A stretch of 27,500 bases of DNA from Nymphaea colorata. Lineage: Eukaryota > Streptophyta > Magnoliopsida > Nymphaeales > Nymphaeaceae. Below the pieces are notes generated by a model. It did not search any database. It was not told the origin of the DNA and saw nothing but the letters and a program-made list of their open reading frames with translations. Shown one piece after another: positions 22,503-27,500 of the stretch. The stretch lies in the NCBI RefSeq assembly GCF_008831285.2, contig NC_045140.1:67501-95000 (forward strand), read 5' to 3'. Made by a program: the position numbers and the translations under genes. The first letter of the stretch is position 1; each line of letters opens with the position of its first letter.

Positions 22503-25500
22503 TGGTGGGAACCCGGCTAGGACTGCCTAAGCTCGCTGCCGAATGCCGAACTCCCTTCCCAAGATCTCTTGGGGCAGGCTCCGAATAGGCTAAGTATTAA
22601 GAAGACTTTACACTCTTTCCCTGCCGGACAGCAACCCCGGCTTAATTTCCCAAGTTAGGACAGAATTACAAGAGTGTTTCCCGAACCCAAATAGCCAATC
22701 CTACTACAAGAATGCTAAGGGGCTCAAGGCTTAATACAACCGCGACGATACAACTTAAACGCTCACCTCACTCAACCACATTCACATCCAAGCATTCATA
22801 AAAAACATACATGCCTAAGCGCACAAACCACACCCTCAACCCCTAGGTGGCCAAGCCGCAAGGAGGTGTGTCGTCGGCTGAACGAGCCTCCGAGGACCTC
22901 ACTATGCCGCGCGCCGTGTAGGCGGGTTTGTAAGCAAGAACACCCTCCCCGTGCTATAGTGGGACAGGGTACAAACCTCCTCGAAGCTAGTCCGAGCTAT
23001 CCACCGAGGCTGGAAAACCAGAAACTAAGCCTCGGTACTCAGCAAATGCCTCCTCGCCCAAGCTGGACAGCAAGCTCCACGACCCCAACTCACCGGTCGC
23101 TTGATGGCTCACGGTTCACCTCAGCAACAAGGGAAGCACGGATTACTGTTACAGCAAAACAGTAATCGAACAACAGAGCCAAAGTATGAAATGCCTCACA
23201 AGATGCGATCTAAACCCCTCTTTGTATGCTGTTAAGGGGGAAGCAGGCGTCGAACTGGTGTCGACGAGCACCCTTCAACTCCAAGGTTGCGGCTCACGGA
23301 CTGTTGCAGTCTATGCTAACAGGTTGCAGCCCATCCTCGTTGCAGCAGGGGTATGCTCCGCCAAAACAAGTGCAAGCACAATCAAATCCAGGATATAATG
23401 AAAGGAAAACGAGGGATTCAAGGAGCTGAAATCACCAGAGATACTCGTTTCCCCAATATCGAAGAAAACGAGATCGGGGTAGCGTCGAGGCTTGGCCTCT
23501 GTTCTGGAAAACGAAGAAGACAGGTTCAGGCGCTGGCAGAGAGTGGCCTCCAGTCTAAAATTCGTATAAAATCACAGGAGTCTCCAAAAATCCCCAAACT
23601 TGGTCAGAAACAAGTAGACATCCTCAGGAGTGGACGCTCCAAGTTTGAGCCAAATCCGACGAGTTTAAGGCCAGGTCGTTGAGCTCTGAAAATCGCGCAC
23701 GTTCTGTCCTTCGTTCAGAAATGTATCAGGCGCAGAACAGCTTCAGGACTGCTGGAGAGGTCTTCGATGGAAAAATCATAACAATTCATAGACACCTCCA
23801 AAAATCCTGAAATTTGGACTGTAGCAAGACCACTAGCCAAGGAGTAGACGCTCCAAATTTGAGCTGAATCTGAGCTGTCTAGACCCCAGTCGTTGATCCC
23901 TCAAAGTCGCTGTAGTTCTGTCGCCTGTTTCAGGAAGAGCCGTCGTGCAGAAGAACAGCCACAGGTCTTCAAATCGCCACTCCGCCTCAATGCGATCAAA
24001 TCAAGAGATGAAACCACTTGCAATCGACAGATAATTAAATTTGGAACAAGCTAAAGTCAATAGATCACCCGGTGATGCTGCATTCCCAATGTTCTAAGCG
24101 AATATTGGGTTACAGCCGCCTGTGGCGGAGAAACAGGGATGCTCGCCGCCGATTCCCGCCAGATTCAGACCGTCGCCTCCAGAAACGCCATCTACAGTCC
24201 GATCGACGTCAAATTTGGTGGAGATGATCTCAGGGATGTTGGGAATCTAATGGCACCGGAATCGTGAAGATCCAACGGTTGGATCGCCGGAAGTGTCGCC
24301 GGAAACAGGAACTGGTCGGCGGAACTGCGTGACAGAACCTACTCCGACTTCTCAAGCTCGTAACTCACTCAATACTGAACGGATTGACGCGATTCCACTT
24401 CCTATAGAAAGCTTGGTTCGGTGGGAAGCGAACAGTATCAAAATCCCCAAAAGTTATGGCCGATTGACCCTTCGATTTAAGCTCGGATTGAGACTGGCTG
24501 TGGTAGGCCTGTTTCAACCGAATGCTCAAAAAGAGGCTCGATCATCCTCCAAACGACCCCCAAACCCATTCTCCTTCGCTTCGATCCTTCTTCAGATCAT
24601 CCTCACGGATTCCAGAAGGATCCCACGGCATACAAACGAATTGGGGAGGCGATTTACAGTCACTACAAGAGGAAATGACGCTGGAAAAACACACTTAGCT
24701 GTATTTCTGCTGAACGGACGATCAAATGCATCTCAGATCTTCACACCGCCGTGTAGGCATTGCGCGAAGGCTGGAGAATGCCTTCCGGATGGTGGATGAC
24801 GCCTCTCGACACCCCTGTGGCTGAGGAGTCCGCACGGCATTCACCTTTGCTTCTGCTCGGGTAGACGATGAAGAAGACAACCCGCCGGCTGCTTGCTTCG
24901 TTTCACCTCCTAGTAGAGAAAACCAGCGGAGGGTGTGGGATAATGTCGGGTTGCCAATCCGCCATTGATGAATCTGAGGAGGCTGGAGAAGAACCTCAGA
25001 TGTTTCACACAGAAATGGGGAGGAAGAAGAAGATGGAGGCGCAAGAAACGCGCGGGTGAAGAGAAACCTGTTTCTATTAGAAACTTTGTCCAAAAATCAT
25101 TAACAACTTAGGGTTAACTTCACAAAGACACTATTTAAAGTGTAGCATGACTCGGTTCGGTCTATGTCTCGAACCGGGTCGGTACAAAACTGAAACATAA
25201 CTAAAAATGAAACCGGTTCCTACTAAAAACGCTGGATTTGGATCGGGTCCTAAGACGGGATCCTGTCAAAACCGCTCCGACTGACCCGTAATGCTGTAAT
25301 CACTCCGTCTCGGCCTGAAATGGTCGGCTTGGGGCTGAAAACTCCTCCAACTCAGTCTCGGTCCACTGGGCATGTGTGGCTAGGTCGGTCAGCTGGGCCC
25401 GGACAACTCCAGCTCACTGCATCGGCTAGCCTCCCTAAGAAAAATGCTGTCCTCGCTGGAATGACCTCCGTGCGTGATACCCTCGGAACAAGGATCGGCC

Positions 25501-26010
25501 ACCCGCCCGAGTGCTGCTGCTGCTAGTGGTGATGGTGGTGCCCGCTCGTTAGCCTCTCTAAGGTTTCCGCTGTGCACTCTGATAGCGTCCTCGCTCGCTA
25601 CAACCTCACAATGCTCCAGGTGACCTCCAGCGTCGACGCTCTCCTGCGCGCGGCACCCGTCTGCGTCCTCGATGCCCGGTAGTCGGCGATGTCCCTCGGC
25701 TGTGCGCTCGGCCGTGCCCCGGAGTTGTGCTGCGCCTGTGGCCGGCAGTGGCATGCCTCCGACGATTACCTGGTGTGACGTTAGGCCTTGTGTGGCGTTA
25801 TTAGCGCTACAAGCTGCACCATTCACAGTTAGTAAAGCCTCTCTGCCCCTTACACTCAGTGGCCAAGTCTCACCCTTACCAAGTCTCTCATGCCCATCTG
25901 GCGACAAAGGGTTCGCGCAGACAAGCTTAGCGCTATCGGCCTGTGGTAGTTGATGGGATTCGGCAGCAATCAAGGCTAGTCCCGGCCTAGTCCTAGGGAG
26001 TTCCGTATCA
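22503..26010 (-). repeat. Element 2, 5' LTR (right copy, 3,508 bp)
   Basis: Promoter-bearing copy of 14134-17638. The three extra bases come from one-base length differences in short homopolymers. It ends TATCA at 26010, followed by target duplication GGTAC. The 218-codon frame at 25389-26045 is the LTR-encoded polyprotein tail read in the wrong LTR, starting in flanking spacer; it is not a separate gene. The inverted repeat described in the left LTR recurs at 23141-23167. Confidence 0.95.
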
Positions 26011-26015
26011 GGTAC
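26011..26015. repeat. Target-site duplication of element 2, right copy (GGTAC)
   Basis: Matches 14129-14133. Removing the element joins GGATCAGGTAC to ACAAGTGGATTCACG, a subrepeat boundary homologous to the one hit by element 1. Confidence 0.95.
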
Positions 26016-26130
26016 ACAAGTGGATTCACGAATGGTCTGGAACATTTATGGTAGACTAGGTGATTTTCGCGTTAGCCCCTTTTACCCGGGAGCGATCGCC
26101 CAAATCACCTGCGTAGGAGATTGATGCTCG
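26016..26130 (+). repeat. IGS subrepeat D (partial)
   Basis: Starts ACAAGTGGATTCACG, then TTTATGGTAG at 26045, and the best preserved hairpin of the set: AGGTGATTT at 26058-26066 pairs perfectly with AAATCACCT at 26102-26110. After about 26130 the similarity to other units fades, so this looks like the last subrepeat before the transcribed spacer. Confidence 0.75.
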
Positions 26131-26751
26131 GTTTGACGGATCCCCGTTGCCTTTGCTGTTTGCTTCTTGCTTGTTTTTATCGGTTGTTCCACGACGGTTC
26201 GGTTTGATCGAGAATCTATCTCGCGTTTCAACATTATGCGCCTCCCAAGTTCCGCTTGTCCGCATGGCTATGCCGGCGTGAAGGCGGCCGTTGGGAAGCG
26301 CCTGATGTCTTGGCGCATGAGTGGCGTTGGCTGCGTCTCCCATCGGCGTCATGGCTGTTTTGGTTTGCCATGAACCGTTTGGGTGATGTGCTTGTTATAT
26401 TGGTGTGGTTGACGCTAAGTTTGTTTTGCCCCTACGTTTGGTCTCTGTATTGCTGCCGCTTTGGTGGAACGCCGTCTTGTTAAGGACATTAACGCAGCCC
26501 ATCCGCATGGTGTGCGGAGGGCTTGGGCGTGCGGCTTTTGGCCTCTCAGCTTTTGTGCTGATCGTTGGTTATTTCTGTCGTTACGTCGGCTTTATGGATT
26601 CTCAGTACGTTTCGGGCGCCGGTGGGCAGTTTTTTAATGCTGTTCTTCCTAAAACGTCGTCCGCAGTGATGTCAAAAACGAAACGATGATTGACCGTCGG
26701 TAGCTATCGGTTCTTTTGTGGCCGGGGCCTCTGACGTTGTCGATGTGTTGC
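26131..26751 (+). other. Probable external transcribed spacer upstream of 18S rRNA
   Basis: About 620 bases between the last subrepeat and the 18S start. The sequence is T/G-rich with no repeats I can see. Frames of 68-94 codons here have no recognisable protein character. The plant Pol I core start motif (TATA-type sequence followed by a G run) is not evident in the spacer pieces shown, so I mark no start site. The ETS label rests on position. Confidence 0.6.
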
Positions 26752-26949
26752 TACCTGGTTGATCCTGCCAGTAGTCATATGCTTGTCTCAAAGATTAAGC
26801 CATGCATGTGTAAGTATGAACTAATTCAGACTGTGAAACTGCGAATGGCTCATTAAATCAGTTATAGTTTGTTTGATGGTATTTGCTACTCGGATAACCG
26901 TAGTAAAGCTAGAGCTAATACGTGCACCACACCCCGACTTCTGGAAGGG
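26752..26949 (+). rRNA. 18S rRNA gene, 5' fragment of 198 nt, disrupted by an LTR element
   Basis: Starts TACCTGGTTGATCCTGCCAG, the universal plant 18S 5' end, and follows the conserved sequence through CTAATACGTGCACC to CCCCGACTTCTGGAAGGG. The expected continuation (ATGCATTTATTAGAT) is replaced by TGGTAGGGTC, the start of an LTR. From memory, plant 18S usually has GTAATTCTAGAGC and ACCAAACCCC where this copy has GTAAAGCTAGAGC and ACCACACCCC. That hints at relaxed constraint in a dead copy. This fragment cannot give a functional 18S rRNA unless the element is removed exactly. Confidence 0.93.
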
Positions 26950-27500
26950 TGGTAGGGTCTTGCCCGTGGCCGACCAAAGTCTGAAGCCGACGGCCGTGCC
27001 TACCCCCACGATCACCTTGGACCAACCAGAAGACTTTCCTAGGACAAATAAAACAATGACACTACCCAGTCGGACAGGACCCCGACTTAAAAATCCCAAA
27101 TAGGCAGCGGAATACAAGAATGGCTAATCCCAAACCCAAGCAAATCCTACTACAATTGACTAAAAGCTGTGAGGCTAGTACAAGCGGAAGCGATACATTT
27201 GATGAAAATCACTCAAACTCACTCAACAAACCATCAAACCAAACCTAATCGAATCAAACCACACCCGCCCGTAGGAGGCTAATGTCGGCACAAGGTCGTG
27301 TCCTTGGCGCAGTGCCGTGGAGGTCCCTCTATGCACAACGACGACCCCAAGGTCGGGCTGAAATCAAAATGCAGAAATAAAATGCTACCACCCTCGAGTC
27401 TAAAGAGAAGGGTAGGGTGTACCGGCCAAGGCTAGCTTGGCGAAGCAACCACACGCCTCGAGGTGAGATTCCACACTCGAGGACTAACAGCAACACAAGA
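26950..27500 (-). mobile_element. Element 3: terminal part of a related LTR, cut by the window end
   Basis: The sequence begins TGGTAGGGTC exactly where 18S stops, like the LTR starts of element 1 (TGTTAGGCCC) and element 2 (TGGTGGGAAC). It then shows the same order of elements as the other two LTRs: a GGACAG...CCCCG segment, a GCGATACA word, a CTCACTCAA segment, and a late ACCACCCTCGAG...AGGGTGTACCGGCCAAGGC segment matching element 1 at 901-955. That makes it a third family of the same lineage, in the same minus orientation. Its coding region, other LTR and target duplication (expected AAGGG) lie beyond the window. Confidence 0.8.

Larger units (their letters stand above)
14134..26010 (-). 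mobile_element. Element 2: complete Ty3/gypsy chromovirus LTR retrotransposon
   Basis: This 11,877-bp element has the same orientation as element 1. In element order: 5' LTR 26010-22503, three-base gap, iMet primer-binding site 22499-22488, Gag-Pol ORF 22464-17017 running into the 3' LTR, and 3' LTR 17638-14134. Its pol is close to that of element 1: the catalytic residues from reverse transcriptase through integrase keep a constant 28-residue offset, and many motifs are identical. The LTRs are largely different in sequence, so it is a separate family of one lineage. I found two substitutions and three one-base indels between its LTRs, which makes it slightly older than element 1 by that measure, though still young. 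Confidence 0.95.

Noticed and set aside
25389-26045. 218-codon minus-strand frame at the right end of element 2
   Set aside because: It is the LTR-encoded part of the Gag-Pol tail read in the 5' LTR copy, with a chance start in the flanking spacer.
26131-26751. Possible Pol I promoter upstream of 18S
   Set aside because: No TATA-type sequence followed by a G run, the usual plant start motif, is visible here or in the other spacer pieces, so I did not mark one.

Overview
The window looks like plant (flowering-plant) nuclear ribosomal DNA that has been filled by LTR retrotransposons. The host part is small: about 1.8 kb of intergenic spacer (IGS) and external transcribed spacer (ETS), surviving as four pieces (1-421, 13513-14133, 26016-26751 and the first 198 nt of an 18S rRNA gene at 26752-26949). 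The rest is retrotransposon. The plant assignment rests on the 18S 5' end and on single-ORF chromodomain Ty3/gypsy elements primed by initiator tRNA-Met. I cannot name the species.

Layout. (1) 1-421: IGS ending in subrepeat A. (2) 422-13507: element 1, a complete 13,086-bp Ty3/gypsy chromovirus on the minus strand, with 3,977-bp LTRs, a 5-bp target duplication (GATAC), an iMet primer-binding site, a good polypurine tract and one intact 1,723-residue Gag-Pol frame. I saw no difference between its two LTRs. (3) 13513-14133: IGS subrepeats B and C. (4) 14134-26010: element 2, a complete 11,877-bp relative, also on the minus strand, with LTRs of 3,505 and 3,508 bp, target duplication GGTAC and an intact 1,815-residue Gag-Pol frame. 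Its LTRs differ at five positions that I found. (5) 26016-26751: subrepeat D and ETS-like spacer. (6) 26752-26949: 5' end of 18S rRNA on the plus strand, broken off abruptly. (7) 26950-27500: terminal part of an LTR of a third, related element, running off the window.

The most unusual feature is where the elements sit. Elements 1 and 2 have different LTRs, yet both entered at the same phase of the IGS subrepeat, directly before ACAAG...GGATTC at a unit boundary (A|B and C|D). Boundary B|C is empty. The third element lies in the same rDNA unit, inside 18S. All three have the same orientation, antisense to rRNA transcription. This suggests a chromovirus lineage with a preference for rDNA spacer, possibly site-directed. 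Two insertions are too few to prove it, and a degenerate heterochromatic rDNA remnant that collects elements is the main alternative.

In both complete elements the Gag-Pol frame crosses the internal/3'-LTR junction at the same codon phase and continues for 86 (element 1) or 206 (element 2) residues inside the LTR. Each protein therefore carries an element-specific tail after its chromodomain. No host protein-coding gene is supported anywhere in the window.
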